From Labia minor (taxonomy: Eukaryota > Arthropoda > Insecta > Dermaptera > Spongiphoridae): a stretch of 64,000 bases of DNA. A program made the translations under genes and the position numbers. Position 1 is the first letter of the stretch, and the number at the start of each line of letters is the position of its first letter. Below the pieces are notes generated by a model. The model made no database searches. It was given only the letters and a program-made list of their open reading frames with translations, and was not told the DNA's origin. Below are positions 33,999 to 46,200 of this stretch, piece after piece. The stretch spans positions 8,109,580-8,173,579 of the forward strand of contig OY720344.1 of assembly GCA_963082975.1 (NCBI GenBank). Reading direction: 5' to 3'.

Positions 33999-35090
33999 TT
34001 AAAAATATAAATCCAAATCGTTAAATTCGGGAATTTTCAAACGGAGTTCAATAAGTTCCTCTGAATTTAATCTACCTAGAATTGAAGTAAGAATTGAGGA
34101 AGGAAGGCCTAATAATCCTCCATGAATATTATTTCGATTTAAATCAATCTTTATTCTATTAGGTATTTCATCTTTAAATGTAATTGTTAAATCTTGTAAA
34201 CGTTTCAAAATAGTTGGTTTAAATTTTTCTAGATAACTACGTATGTATTTATTGTAGTTAAATATATGGGAATAATTAGATAAAATTTTATTAGATTCTT
34301 TTTTATACATTGTAACTATAACTAACTCACTCAAAAGGTTTAAATTCATATATATTTCATTTTCATCGTAGATATTAAATTTAATTGTGACTGTTCTTTT
34401 ATCATATAAATCCCATAATTCACATGATTCGGTTGGATCGAGTCGAAAATCACACTCATGGTTTAGCTGAACCAAAAGATATACAAATAAATTACAAGCA
34501 TATTCTGGTGGACAGGTGGTTATAAGATCATATAAAAATTTTGGAATTTCATAAGCGGTTGATTCATGTAATTGAAGATTGGTCGATCCTATACATAAGA
34601 AATCATTATTTTGCTTTAACATATAATTTATTAATGGATATATAATTTGGTTATTATAAAAAGAGCATAAACCAGAAAAGTTTTTAAAAAATTGTTTTTT
34701 AAATGGAAATATAAGTTTATGAAAATAATATATAACATCTGATAAAAGTGAACATATTATTAATTTTGGTTTATTTTCCGTAGATTCTTCAATAAGATTA
34801 ATTATCGATACACCAATCAAATGATGTCCATATATTTTGAAAATATAATTTGGATATTTTTTAAATTGAATATATACTCGATATGATTTATTATCTTTCC
34901 AATTATTACAATCAATAAGCGCATTATTAATTGGTATTTTCTCTGGTGAGAGAAATTGAATTCCATTTTTTTCTAATAAGCAACATAAAACAATTATAGC
35001 AATATCATATTCAGTGAGTTCATCATTAATTTCTGTCCATATTAAATTTAATAGATCTACAACCTCAATTTTCAATTGTTCTAGATTCAT
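33999..35090 (-). CDS. Fbxo7/nutcracker-like F-box protein
   Basis: Single open exon of 363 residues from MNLEQLKIEVVDLL. An upstream in-frame Met at 35201 would add 37 residues of Phe/Tyr/Ile low-complexity sequence. A TTTTCAG acceptor sits just before TGTAAAATAATG, so I take that upstream part as a 5' intron and start at 35090. The middle (about residues 15-160) contains WKDNKSYRVYIQFKKYP and SLLSDVIYYFHKLIFPF, resembling the FP domain shared by FBXO7 and the proteasome regulator PI31. The last 45 residues have LPSSILTSILGRLNSEELIE, an F-box-like helix pair that stops early. In Drosophila the similar protein is nutcracker, an SCF subunit that binds PI31. The homology is remote by eye; other F-box proteins with an FP domain are possible. 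Confidence 0.6.
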   Translation of the reverse strand: MNLEQLKIEVVDLLNLIWTEINDELTEYDIAIIVLCCLLEKNGIQFLSPEKIPINNALIDCNNWKDNKSYRVYIQFKKYPNYIFKIYGHHLIGVSIINLIEESTENKPKLIICSLLSDVIYYFHKLIFPFKKQFFKNFSGLCSFYNNQIIYPLINYMLKQNNDFLCIGSTNLQLHESTAYEIPKFLYDLITTCPPEYACNLFVYLLVQLNHECDFRLDPTESCELWDLYDKRTVTIKFNIYDENEIYMNLNLLSELVIVTMYKKESNKILSNYSHIFNYNKYIRSYLEKFKPTILKRLQDLTITFKDEIPNRIKIDLNRNNIHGGLLGLPSSILTSILGRLNSEELIELRLKIPEFNDLDLYF

Positions 35091-36987
35091 TATTTTACAC
35101 TGAAAATAATAATAATAATAATAGTAAAATATAATATAAAATATATTTATATGTATGTTAAAAAAAAAATAAAAATAAAAGATTAAAATTGTGTCCGACA
35201 TTTCAAAATTTCAAGATAAATTAATATTATATATATATAATCTTCTATACATAGAATTTTTTTTTATTTGTTAATTTATGAATGACAGATTTACTTGGAA
35301 ATTATTTTCTAAATGAGGGTCCCTAAAATTTAATAGTAGTAATACAATTTAGAATTGAAATAGGGTTTTTGAGATAAATCAAGTTTCGAGTGATGGCCGT
35401 AATTTTGACTTCAATTAAATTTTTCATGTCGTAGAGGTTATATGTATTGAAATAGAACTAATTTAATTTAAAATTATAAAAAGGTGGATGGAAATGCTAT
35501 TTGCTCAAAGTTTCTAATATAGGTTTTACTAGGTCAAAAGTATTTTTATTTAGTTATTATTCATTAAAAGTTAAAATATCTACTAATTAATGAAAAATAT
35601 CTGTTCCTGTGCTTCTTGAATTTCTATTATTTGATTGAGGATTATAATAGCTTTTTAACTGATTTTGTTATTATTATTTATTTTCTGCTAGCAGACTACA
35701 AAAATCTCAAAATTTGAAAATTAAGTGTCAAAAAACAGCTTTGTTTGACATATTTCAAACCGATTGCATCTAACTAATTTTGAGTCTAATTTTTTTAACA
35801 AGTTATTTAAATTAATTAATTCAAATTTTCAGAAAACAATTAAAATTAAATGTGATTATAGGAATTGAAAATATTAAAAAGTATTATATATGGTCGTATA
35901 ATTTATGTATTTGTAAAGTATTAAATAATAAAATATATAATCTTTTGCGAAAGAATAACTAAATGATATAAATTCTACTTTTAATATAATCTCAGTGGAA
36001 AATATGAAAAATATTTATAAATATGAAATATTAAATTTATGCAGATTTAAACAAATAAAATGTCGGCCACTTTTATATTTACTAGAATATAAAAAGAGTT
36101 ACCTTTTTTATAATTATAGTTAATCTCCAATGATGTGAATAAATTAGCAAGTTATTAAATATTTTTTTAATTTTATTATAAATATGTATTTTAAGGGTTA
36201 ATTTAATAATACTGAAGCACTATTATTAAATTAACAAAGATCGGTTAAATTTAAAAAATTATTAATTTTGACATATACGATCCATCTAAATGCAGTAATC
36301 ACAGCCCATCTATACACAGACAATCCGTATCCGTCAATATCCGTATCTAGAAGATCTAGAAAATGAGTTTAAAACTCCACTACACTCCACTATCATGCTC
36401 CAAATTTAATGCGCCATCTAAAGGAGAAATCATGAGTATATTATTTATGATTTTTCCCCGCTCTTAAGAAATATTGAATAAATTTGACTTTTGTATAGAA
36501 AATACATTTTTTTGTTTTTGTTTTTCTTTAATGCATGAATGCAACTATAATACTACAATATAATCAATATATAATAAAGAGTATCTTAGCTTTTTTTATC
36601 TTTTAATATAAATTAGTAAGATAAGATATATCAATTGACACCTATTATAAAAATATTTGTTTTATAAATAACATTAAAATAATATCTCCTTATGATAATG
36701 CAATGATATACCTTAAATTAGGTAAAAAGGAATAATTAAAATTTAAAAATTAGGAATTAATTTATTTTAAAATGTAAAAAGAGATTAAAAAGGAATTTAT
36801 ATATTAATAATTTTATTATTTTCTATTTTTATACAATTAAATTAAAAAATAATTTAAGGAAAAGATTTAATAATGTTCAATTTTCCTTTAATGAAAAACA
36901 TTGCAAATATTTTGTTTAGTTTTATTTTCATTTATAAATAAATGATAATCAATATATTTTATTTAAGATACTACAAAATATAATTAT
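35091..36987. other. Intergenic stretch upstream of the F-box gene
   Basis: 1.9 kb of AT-rich DNA containing the promoter side of the F-box gene and the 3' side of COX6B. The block at 36280-36430 is somewhat richer in GC but contains nothing I can name. Confidence 0.45.
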
Positions 36988-37594
36988 TTAATTTTTTCGT
37001 CCTGGTAATTTTCCAGGGAAACGATCTTCTTCAATTTGTTGATACCATTTTTCAACCCATGCATTTGGACACATGGATCTGAATACTCCTTTGAAATAAT
37101 TACATGGTTCATAGTCTTTGCCTTTAAGATATTGACAGCGATGAAAATCCAAGAAACTTTGGTAACAATACCTGAAATTTAAAATAATTCAATGTAATTA
37201 ATTAAAATGTTGGCAGAATCATAATCATTCTTTCTAGTATTTAGGTATTTATTAAAAAAATATATAATAAATTAATTGTTTATATAAGTAGAAGTAACGA
37301 AATTAATGTTTGTTAGAAGTAAAGAATTAAACTTAAATAATCCTTAAACCTAAAAGTAAAGAGAGAGAGATATATTGATTTTTAAAATAAAATAAAAATG
37401 ATCGACAGTTGGAATTTCGTATTCTTTAAAATTATTTTATTTAATTAAAAAACAAAATTATAAATGTATTATGGATTTCAAAATATTCTAATAAAGCCTA
37501 ATACTTACATAGATTGATTGGTATTTGGAAAACGGGGATCAAATGGTGCAGTTTTTAATTCAATTTCTTGATTCGACATTACTTTTTTTGGCAT
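36988..37594 (-). CDS. COX6B: Cytochrome c oxidase subunit 6B
   Basis: Two exons (37509-37594, 36988-37171), 89 residues. The protein reads TAPFDPRFPNTNQS then the twin-cysteine CHCH fold: Cys31-x9-Cys41 and Cys52-x10-Cys63, the exact COX6B spacing, and ends FPGKLPGRKN (human ends FPGKI). It is a peripheral intermembrane-space subunit that helps bridge the two halves of the respiratory complex IV dimer. The first ATG follows directly on a TTTATTATAG acceptor, implying a 5' untranslated exon upstream; a second Met five codons later (37579) is an equally plausible start. Length agrees with the family (about 80-90). Confidence 0.95.
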
Positions 37595-38002
37595 CTATAA
37601 TAAATAAAAAAAAAATAAATAATTATTTTTAAAGACCTTTTAATAGAATAAAAAGAGAATAATGGATTGATATACCTACAAAATGTTAAAAATTTCAAAT
37701 TTTTTTGATTTGGAAAACTAGTCAACAAAAAACAAAACATAAAAAAATAAAAAAAAAAAAACAGATTAGAAAGATATTTAGGAGATTTTAGGAGTGTTAA
37801 AGCAATAATGTACACAAACTAATTAATTAATTAAGTCAATACAAAGCATATTTAATTAACTGAATGAAGGATTTATAAAGAACAGAATACATTTAAAATA
37901 AACTCTTAAATTTATAGTAGAATGTTTACATTTTATTTCTAATGGTGGACGTGATTAAAAAATTAAAACAATAAGTAAGTTCTAAACTAAAAACACTTTA
38001 AC

Positions 38003-38036
<34 letters not shown>

Positions 38037-38125
38037 GCACTCTGCTAGAATAATAAAAAAATATCGGAAAAATAGCTATCTAAGATTATAGCTGAGGAGT
38101 GCATTTTATAATGTCTTTTTTAATA
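37595..38125. other. COX6B upstream / TRIR downstream region
   Basis: 530-bp AT-rich gap between two minus-strand genes, with a (TA)n run at about 38004-38032. It must contain the COX6B promoter and untranslated exon and the TRIR 3' end. No sharper motif seen. Confidence 0.4.
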
Positions 38126-39307
38126 TTATTTCACAAGGGGTCTAGTTTTATCATCATCTTCACAGGATGTCTGTTTGTAACGTCGAACTTCAGCCATATA
38201 AAGTGACCAGGCGTCAGTCGGTGTTTGTTCTTCTTCATCTTTTTTCTGTTTCTTTATCATACCAGTTGGAAGGACTCGGCCACCCCTTCGTTTTCCAATT
38301 AAGCTTAGGGTTGGCTTTTTTATTGGTGCTTCAACAATGACATTTGGTTTTTCTGTAGTTTGTTCTGTAGTTTGTTTATTCTCTTCTTGCATTTTTTTAA
38401 ACATTTCTAAAAAACTACCATCATTTCGAAATGCATTTTGTAATTTTTCACCTTCCCCACTTTGATCATAATTCGAGTTACTATTAGGAGAATCATCTTG
38501 ATTATATCTATACGAGGATTTATTATAATTTTTACTACTTGAGGAATAACGGTCCGAATATTTACTATTCCAACGTCTTTCATTTTGGAATGAACTAGAA
38601 CTGGATTGATTTCTTGAGTAACTATCACTATGGTGGGAGTGTCTATTACTAGAACCGCGATATCTCTCTTCTGAAAATCGCTCTCTGGACCGATAGTCGT
38701 CATCCCTTGAACGTCTATCCCTTTCCCGATCGCGCGGCCTGTCTCTTTCTCGATCACGATCTCTATCCCTTCGATCTCTATTACGGTCCCTATCTCTTCT
38801 ATAATCGTCTCTATATCTTCTATCATCTCGATCTCTATTCCTATTTAGTCCTTCCTCTTTGGATTTGTAATCAAGTTCATCTCGATACCTAGATTTGTCG
38901 CTTTCTTTAGACTTCACATCGTCAACTGAATTGGATTCATTGGAAGGCTGTTCATTGATCTCCTTGTCCTTGTAATAATCACGATCCTCGGAATCAAAAT
39001 ACTTATCCGTTGAAGTCGATCGAGAGGGTGATCTTGATGATGAGCTTGACATATCTCGAATGTGATCTCGTTTCGATTCCTCTTTTGAAGGAGACTCTCC
39101 GTATTCTTTTGAATCAGAATAACGTCTCCTTTCGTTGGAGTGCTCTTCTAATTGAGAATCTTTTGATCTCCGAGATTCATGATCTTTTTTTTGAATGTCT
39201 ATTTTGTGAGAATACCGAAAATCGTAATTTTCCATAGTATCATCAGAAGAGATAGCATCAAAACCATCTCGACTCTGCGAGAATGAATCTGGCGATCTGC
39301 CATCCAT
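38126..39307 (-). CDS. TRIR (C19orf43)-like protein with RS/RD-rich N-terminus
   Basis: 393 residues from MDGRSPDSFSQSRDG. A further upstream in-frame codon at 39325 is TTG and is not used. The C-terminal 99 residues (295-393) match telomerase-RNA-component-interacting RNase: NDGSFLEMFKKMQEE, TLSLIGKRRGGRVLPTG, TDAWSLYMAEVRRYK and the end DDDKTRPLVK. The human protein is about 176 residues with a short disordered front. Here residues 1-290 are instead a long Arg/Ser/Asp-rich tract (RDRDR, RSRD, RYRD, YSRNQSSSS), like those of splicing-associated nuclear proteins. The family role, an RNA-binding 3' exoribonuclease activity, is known only for the mammalian protein; function here is inferred. 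It is antisense-free and head-to-head with the MXRA7-like gene. Confidence 0.85.
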   Translation of the reverse strand: MDGRSPDSFSQSRDGFDAISSDDTMENYDFRYSHKIDIQKKDHESRRSKDSQLEEHSNERRRYSDSKEYGESPSKEESKRDHIRDMSSSSSRSPSRSTSTDKYFDSEDRDYYKDKEINEQPSNESNSVDDVKSKESDKSRYRDELDYKSKEEGLNRNRDRDDRRYRDDYRRDRDRNRDRRDRDRDRERDRPRDRERDRRSRDDDYRSRERFSEERYRGSSNRHSHHSDSYSRNQSSSSSFQNERRWNSKYSDRYSSSSKNYNKSSYRYNQDDSPNSNSNYDQSGEGEKLQNAFRNDGSFLEMFKKMQEENKQTTEQTTEKPNVIVEAPIKKPTLSLIGKRRGGRVLPTGMIKKQKKDEEEQTPTDAWSLYMAEVRRYKQTSCEDDDKTRPLVK

Positions 39308-39999
39308 CGTCCTATGACACACCAAGTAAGATGCTGTTTGTTCTTCTGCCCACCTAAAAGGAACAAAAACTTCTAGGTGTAATTACGCTGATGATAAAAT
39401 GATTAGATAACCTTTTTGAATTTTATAGTTTAAATATAATTACATGTAAGATATTTATTTCATTTCATTAAAATTAATCACATCCACCAATAAACTATAA
39501 CAAAATTGATGAAAAATTATTTAAATCCTCCATTTAAAAAGGTATAAGAAAATAAAAAATAAAAATAAACATTTAAAATGTTTGTAGAAATTATCAACTT
39601 TGATTAATTCAAATCAATATGGGGTTAAATTTGAAATTGGAATTGTGTTAGTTGTTTTAAACAATATTCAAGTTTTGGTTGAAAAAAAGGTAAAGGGAAA
39701 TTTTAATTGTAAATTATTTATATCTGAAAATCATACCTTGGATAACTTGAAAAAATATGGCCTCCTGCGGAAAAGAAAATCGAATCGAATATTACGTGAT
39801 TCTGTGACGTCACCACAAATGGATCAAGTCGGCATTGGGTGTGTTCTATTCTTCGAGATGATCCATTCAATTTAATATTAATTTTCACTAACATTCCAAA
39901 AATAAATCGTTAAATTTTTATTTTTTTGCCAAAATTTAAAATAATCTAATAAAAACAATTAATATTTATTAAAATAAGATATTACATAAAATTATAAAG

Positions 40000-40030
<31 letters not shown>

Positions 40031-40422
40031 ATATTTATATATATATAGATATAGATATATATTAATAAATAGTATATAATAAGTATATTTTATATTTTAA
40101 ATTAAAAATAATATCTATATACATGAAATATAGATATAGATGGATATATAATTATAGAAAATTTTTAGTAATTTTTTTATCTTTTTAATTTTAAAATAAA
40201 TACGTAAATTAAAAACTATATATATATATATTATTTAAATATAAAATATTCACACTTGATTATTCAACACATATATATATATATAGATATAGATAGATAT
40301 AGATATACAGTGATTATCATTTTAGAAATATTTTTAAATGTAGGATAGGTTAGTTTATCATTGAAAATTAATTAATGAATTATCCCTATTTCTAAATATA
40401 TATTTATTCATTAACAACAAAA
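39308..40422. promoter_or_regulatory. Divergent promoter region, TRIR-like / MXRA7-like
   Basis: 1.1 kb separates the two start codons. It contains one perfect TGACGTCA palindrome at 39805-39812, the consensus for CREB/ATF-type bZIP factors, in the GC-richest part of the gap. Long TA tracts lie at 40000-40030 and 40210-40310. The 91-codon frame at 39600-39875 has no recognisable features and is probably fortuitous. Confidence 0.4.
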
Positions 40423-42998
40423 ATGTTGGAAGATCTCTCAAATTTTAATATTTTTTTAAACAATTTATCGATATATTATATAATTGCAGTGATTTCAACT
40501 ACTTTAATATTTGTTTTGACGTGCTTAAATGAATATAAACATTCAACAGATAGAGATCAGAAATTGGTATATAAATAAAATTCACTTATACAATTAACAT
40601 TTAAATTATTATTTATATGTAAACTATTTTATTTTAAATAAGGGTAATAACATTAAAAACGATGATGGACTTCTTGACAGCACTTCAAGCTTGATTAGAA
40701 ACTATAAAATCGCAAGAAATAAAATTCTTTTAAAGGAGAAAGACTCTTATTTAAATAATGAAATGTTAGAACAAGAAAGAGCGTAAGTTGAATTATTTCA
40801 AATTTAATCTCATAAATATTTATTTAAAGAAATTCCGAAGTTAAGAATAATTGGAATGCATCAAATCTAAAAAGCTAATGAACCCGTGTGAAAATTTCCC
40901 TCAATGAAAATTATTTAAAAAAAATTACAATTTTTATTTAATTCATATATAAATAGAAATAGCAAAAATGAAATTTTAAGTTAACCATGATATGATTGAA
41001 AGTTATCTGATAACACGCAGCAACAAAATTACAAAAGTGGAAAAAAACGTTTTTACCTGAGAGATAAAAATAACAATTGAGTAATTAAAATAAAAACAAA
41101 AATAATGATATTAATCCTAAGTTTACTCGATGATCTGTAGTTGAAATATGAAAATTTATTTATTTATTCAAGAAATTTTCTACATTATTTCTTTTCCGTA
41201 ATGGGGTAAATTATAAAAATTTTACATTTTAATGAACTTATAAATGTGCTTGTTTAGGTGAATTTAAATCCTTTATTAATTACATATATACATAAATACA
41301 AAGGAGATAAAGTTAGTCAGAATAAATTGCTCCTCCCGAACAAAGGATGGAACATCGATGACTTGGCCTTCTCCTCATTCCTCTCCTGCTGACATCGCGG
41401 AGAACTCCCTATCTTGATCTCAAGAGAGTAGGGTCCTGGTTCACCCACAGAAGACTATCTTCTCCCATATCTATAAAAAATGTCATCAACTGCGAAACCC
41501 AGTTATATGTAGTCTCAGAATCTTTCCTACTCAGTATCAAGTGTCCTTTAGCTTTGGTTAACCAATCCTCCGACATTAAGAGAATTTTGATAAGTCAACC
41601 TAGTGCCCTTTTAAAGTTTTCATCGAACTCACGAATAATTCCCAGCATCTTAAACCCCAAATCTCGAGCGAATACACAAAGGAAAATAATACTTAAGCGT
41701 CACGAAGGCTTCTCTTTATAAAAACGAATTATTATGATTAATTTATTTAACTTTTTCCAATAACGCCGTAGGGCAATAAGAGGGATAGAATGGCGTTTGA
41801 ATGTTTTAAATACTTTTAAGCCGATTTCACGAAGTTTATGTCACTAAATTACTCTTAGCCTTTTAGATAAAGTTATTCAAATTAAATTGTTTTTAAGAAA
41901 TTAAAATATTTATTATAGTATAGAAAAATATAAACAAATTAAATAATATCAAAAAGACATGAAAATTGTTTTATGTAGGATTTCGGATTATTCTTTTTAA
42001 GTTCTTATTTAATAACACTTACAAAGAGGTTTTAATAATAATTTAAAATAAAAATAAATACACATTTTATCTGTATATGTTTCAATTTTTGTCACTTTTA
42101 GTTTTTTTTGAGCCAGTTTGTTGTATTTGAAGCTCCTTTTTTAATTTTTTCACCAACGTTGAAGAGATTCATTAATGATTTGTAGTGTATCTTGGCTTGT
42201 ATGAGGGAAGCTTCAGCACTTTCTATAATACTAAAGGCCCAGATTGGCTTAATGATGACCTTATATATTAGAGTCTCTTATCATTTATATTCATTTAAGA
42301 ACGTCTGTATTGCGAAGAGACGTCTCGTTTTAGATTGTAGAGAAAATCACAGCCTATCGAAGGGTTTTTCCATATCCAAAATAACTAAGAGAAATAATCT
42401 ATAGACTCAAACGATTTTGTTAATTATATTATTTGAATAAATATTTATAAATAAATGCGAAGATAGAATTTAGAAAGTTAGTATGCAAAGTTTGGATAAA
42501 ACTGGTTTACAAAATCGCCTGATTATGCTCACAACATATTCATTAATTCCTTTTTTATAAGTTTAATTTTCAAGATTAAAATCCAATATATATATATATT
42601 AAAATTATATAATTTAGTAGATTTATATTCTTAATTAATTTTGTAGTCTCTAAACCCCGAAAAGGGGAGGAGAGTAATCATAAATAACTAAAAATAAATA
42701 TTCTTAATTTTTTATTTTTTAGGAATTAATGATATGATTTTCTTCAATTACCTTTAAAAGATTATTAAAATAATTAATAATAATTAATAAAAATAAAGAT
42801 TATTTTTTGAATTTATTTCTTTTAAAATTTTAGATTTTGAAATAGGAAATAATTGATTCCAGGATTAACTATAATTAATTATAAACTTGTTTTAGAGAAG
42901 AAAAAAGGCAAATGGAACACATTTATAAATTACTTCAAGAAGATGGAAATGAAGTGACTTTTGAGGATTTACAAGAACAATTGAATCTTTATAGGTAG
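40423..42998 (+). CDS. Small single-pass membrane protein, MXRA7-like
   Basis: Three exons (40423-40566, 40643-40782, 42896-42998), 128 residues, GT-AG junctions, frame closes at TAG. Residues 16-35 (SIYYIIAVISTTLIFVLTCL) form one membrane helix. The remainder is charged and helical, ending EEKRQMEHIYKLLQE and FEDLQEQLNLYR. A short N-terminal membrane anchor followed by a coiled region and a terminal motif of the form ..I..LL.......DLQEQL.LY is what I recall of matrix-remodelling-associated protein 7, whose function is poorly known. The assignment is by pattern only. Intron 2 (2.1 kb) holds retroelement debris. Confidence 0.6.
41330..41710. other. GC-richer block in the MXRA7-like intron 2
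   Basis: Distinctly higher GC than its surroundings, with broken frames on both strands. Probably an old transposable element; I recognise no motif. Confidence 0.35.
42105..42290 (-). pseudogene. Possible Jockey-like reverse transcriptase C-terminal fragment
   Basis: Minus-strand translation gives TLIYKVIIKPIWAFSIIESA followed by a helical stretch. This resembles the thumb start (IYK..I.PIWTYGIQLWG) of Jockey-clade reverse transcriptases. Short and without catalytic residues, so only a relic at best. Confidence 0.4.
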
Positions 42999-43200
42999 AA
43001 AAAAGAATATTGCTCCAATAAAAGCCTTAAAAATCACATTAAAATATATATATATACGTAGAACAAAATAAATTATTATAAGTTAAATGTGTAATATATA
43101 TTATAAAATGTATATTTTTTTATTAAATAATAATATATGTACCATAATATAGAGGACAATATAATTTAAATTATCAATATTAATAAAATGAAAAGATAAT

Positions 43201-46200
43201 TCACATTGAAAATGTAACTGATCTAGCACCCTGTGTACTACCAGGAATATCATCTTCTTGAGCTCCACATGACTTTTTTACATATTGAGGGTTAACCATT
43301 ATATCTTCTTCCATACTTTGAATTTTGTTATCTAAATCAGTACAAACCGCCATCTAAAAGAAAAAATGTATTATATTTAAGAAAAAAAAACATTTAATAA
43401 ATTATTTTTTTCTTTTATCTTTCCAAAAATTGCTTAAGAGTACAAGATAGATAAGAATATTATTCAAGAAAGTTAGTATCTTTAAAGATACTTTATACTA
43501 TATAATTTATATAAGAATCAATTATAACTATTCTCAGCCATCTAAAATTATTAATTATTTTAAAATGTTCTTTAAAACAACTTTATTTATTAATTTTTTT
43601 CCATCAAAAAATAAATTTCAAAATAGAAATTAATTAAATATTCCAACCCGAAAATTTATATAAAAACATGTTTGAAATCTATTTATAAAGCTCTATAACA
43701 CTGGACAATTAGAAAATGTGGACAGCGTATGTCTTTGTTATTTTTCCCATATGGAATGCATTGGTGGAAAAATAAGTTAGAGAGTCTCATTACTGAACTT
43801 TCGGTTTTCCTCCTGCCTCCTAGTTCATTATCTATTTATAAATATTTATATAATTACTTTTTTGTTGATTGAAAACAAATCTTTTAAATAGGATTCTAGG
43901 CATATTTTCGTCTTGGTACCTATTTCAGGTTTGTTTAAATTATTTGTATATGAACAGTTTTTATGGAATAAGAAGTTAAGAAAATTATTATATAAATAAA
44001 AACATATTTTGGTTCATAAATTACCTCTTCTTCAAGTTTTCTGAGCATCGTTGGGCTATTATATTTTTCGGGATCATCATGAAAAATAACCATTCCATCT
44101 TTTTGATTAATGGTTGCAAAAATTTCTCCTTCTTCAATCTTAAAAAAAAATGATATTGAATTAAAAAAAATATATTTAGGTTTCTATATAAATTTTCTTT
44201 ATAATATAAAAAAATCAATTTATTATTTCAAATTATTATTAATGAAAATGATGTGTAAAAAGGGCAAATTTTAGCAAAGCGTCTAAAAACTTTCATATAT
44301 ATATATATCAAATGAAAAGGTACGAAACGATACACTGGGTACACAAATGTAGACTTATTCAAAATATACACCATAGGTCTGAGCACAACGATCCCACTGA
44401 TGTACAAGCCGCAGGATTCCTTGTTCCCAGAATTCATGTGACGAGACCCAGTCCTTCACAGCGTCCTTGAGTACGTCGTCCGAGTTAAAGCGATCCCTTT
44501 TCATGTTTCTTCAGTGGATCAAACACATGGATCACATCTCAGGGTGACATGTGTGGCACAAAGTCTCATCACTTGTGACGATCCGCTCCAGAAAAGTGGG
44601 GTCTTCCTGATACCGAAACAGATGTAGTACGCAAGAGGAAAGGAACTTTTGCTGGTCGGTGATCTGCTTCGAAACCCAAGCGGCACACACCTTCCAATAT
44701 CGTAACCTGTCGTGAACAATTGCCCACACGGTTCCATAGCTGACATTCGCAATGGGACATGTCGATCACTTCGTCCACCTGACAGTGTTTGACTGGTCTG
44801 GTCCGTGAGAGTGTGGGTGATGACCCGACACCGTTTTTAAGTCGTTTCTTACCTTTTCATTTGATCACCACATGTATGTATAAAAAATAATTTAATCTCT
44901 TTAGTGTCTTTCAAATTAGTTTTGAATAAAGGTAAAGTAGTGAAATAATTTTAGTTTATAAATATTTGGCGTTAAACAACTTACCATATTAACTATATAT
45001 TTTTCAGCATCAGCAGGTCCCGGTAATTGTACTCTACTTGCCACATCAGAGAGCGATAATGTTAAAAATGTTTTTGTTAATCTCTGTATATTTTTTTTAT
45101 AAAGTGAAGCAATCACTTGTTTTGCTAATCCATTATTTCCATCTCTTAAAAAAGTTTCATGGTATTTGGTTACTATTAATCTCAATTCGTCTGAACTATT
45201 AGTTGCATATGCTAAAGTTAAATCATTATAAGCTTGACTTAGAGGTTTGATAAATCTTGTTACAATTTGTGATGTATATTTTGGAATATTTTGAACCTAT
45301 AAAAATTTTTTTTCATAATTATAAAGGAAAATTGGAAAAGTATCTATTTTAATATTTAATTATTTCAATTGATTTACTTTTCCATGTAAAATAAGTGAAA
45401 TTAATATATATTTTTTATAAGCTTCTAGCATTATATGAGAGACAGCTAAGGCAGGAGTCGTGATTACAACTTCGAGAAAATATAAAGCACGGTCATAATT
45501 TTTAATCGCAGCATAGATCATACCACCATAATAATAATATAATAAAAAATATTTAGAATCGAATTGTCCACCCTAAAAATATATATATTAAATATTAAAT
45601 TTAAAAATATTATGTAAGAAGATAATTAAGAATTAAAAAATATTTTTTTTAAACAAATTTTTAAAATTTAATTTTAAATAAAGTCTTACTTCTGGAATGA
45701 TAGTAGTAATATCTGTATCAAGAAAACGAACTGCTGGTTTAAAGCATTTGGCTAATAAACATAATTGGCACAAGTCTGCATGGATTGAAGTTAATTGTGA
45801 TTCAATAAGTTGAATTTTATTGATTGCTCTTCTCAATACATCAATTCCTTTCAAGGGTAATTTCAATTCTGTTAATGCATTAGTTAATAGATGACAAAGT
45901 TCAGCATCTAAAAATTAATAATAATAATCAAGATATATTATTTATGAAAGAATTATTGTGTAAAGAATTTATAGATTAAAAGGAAAATAAAAAAGCAGAT
46001 ATTAATAAGAATATTTTTCAGAAACACTTTAAAATACTTAAACGATAATGATAGGATTAAAGAGAAACCCAAGTTCTTGCAATACATACACATGTCGGGT
46101 GAAAAACGCATTTGTTCTCCACTGCATCCGAACATAAAATTTCGTACTTGATGAAAGAGTAATTGTTGTTGTTCTGTAGTGGTATTTGCCAATGGAATTG

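Noticed and set aside
35091-35201. 37-residue N-terminal extension of the F-box protein
   Set aside because: Low-complexity Phe/Tyr/Ile run encoded by AT repeats and followed by a TTTTCAG acceptor; more likely 5' intron.
38407-38826. 139-residue frame overlapping TRIR in another frame
   Set aside because: Same strand, shifted frame of the Arg/Asp repeat; Ile/Glu-rich by-product of the codon repeat.
39308-39325. Start of TRIR at codon 39325
   Set aside because: That codon is TTG; the first ATG in a sensible context is at 39307.
39600-39875. 91-residue frame between TRIR and the MXRA7-like gene
   Set aside because: No domain, no splice context and lies in a probable promoter region.
44519-44778. 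Three overlapping minus-strand frames taken as separate genes
   Set aside because: They are frameshifted pieces of one mariner transposase relic in CSN3 intron 5.
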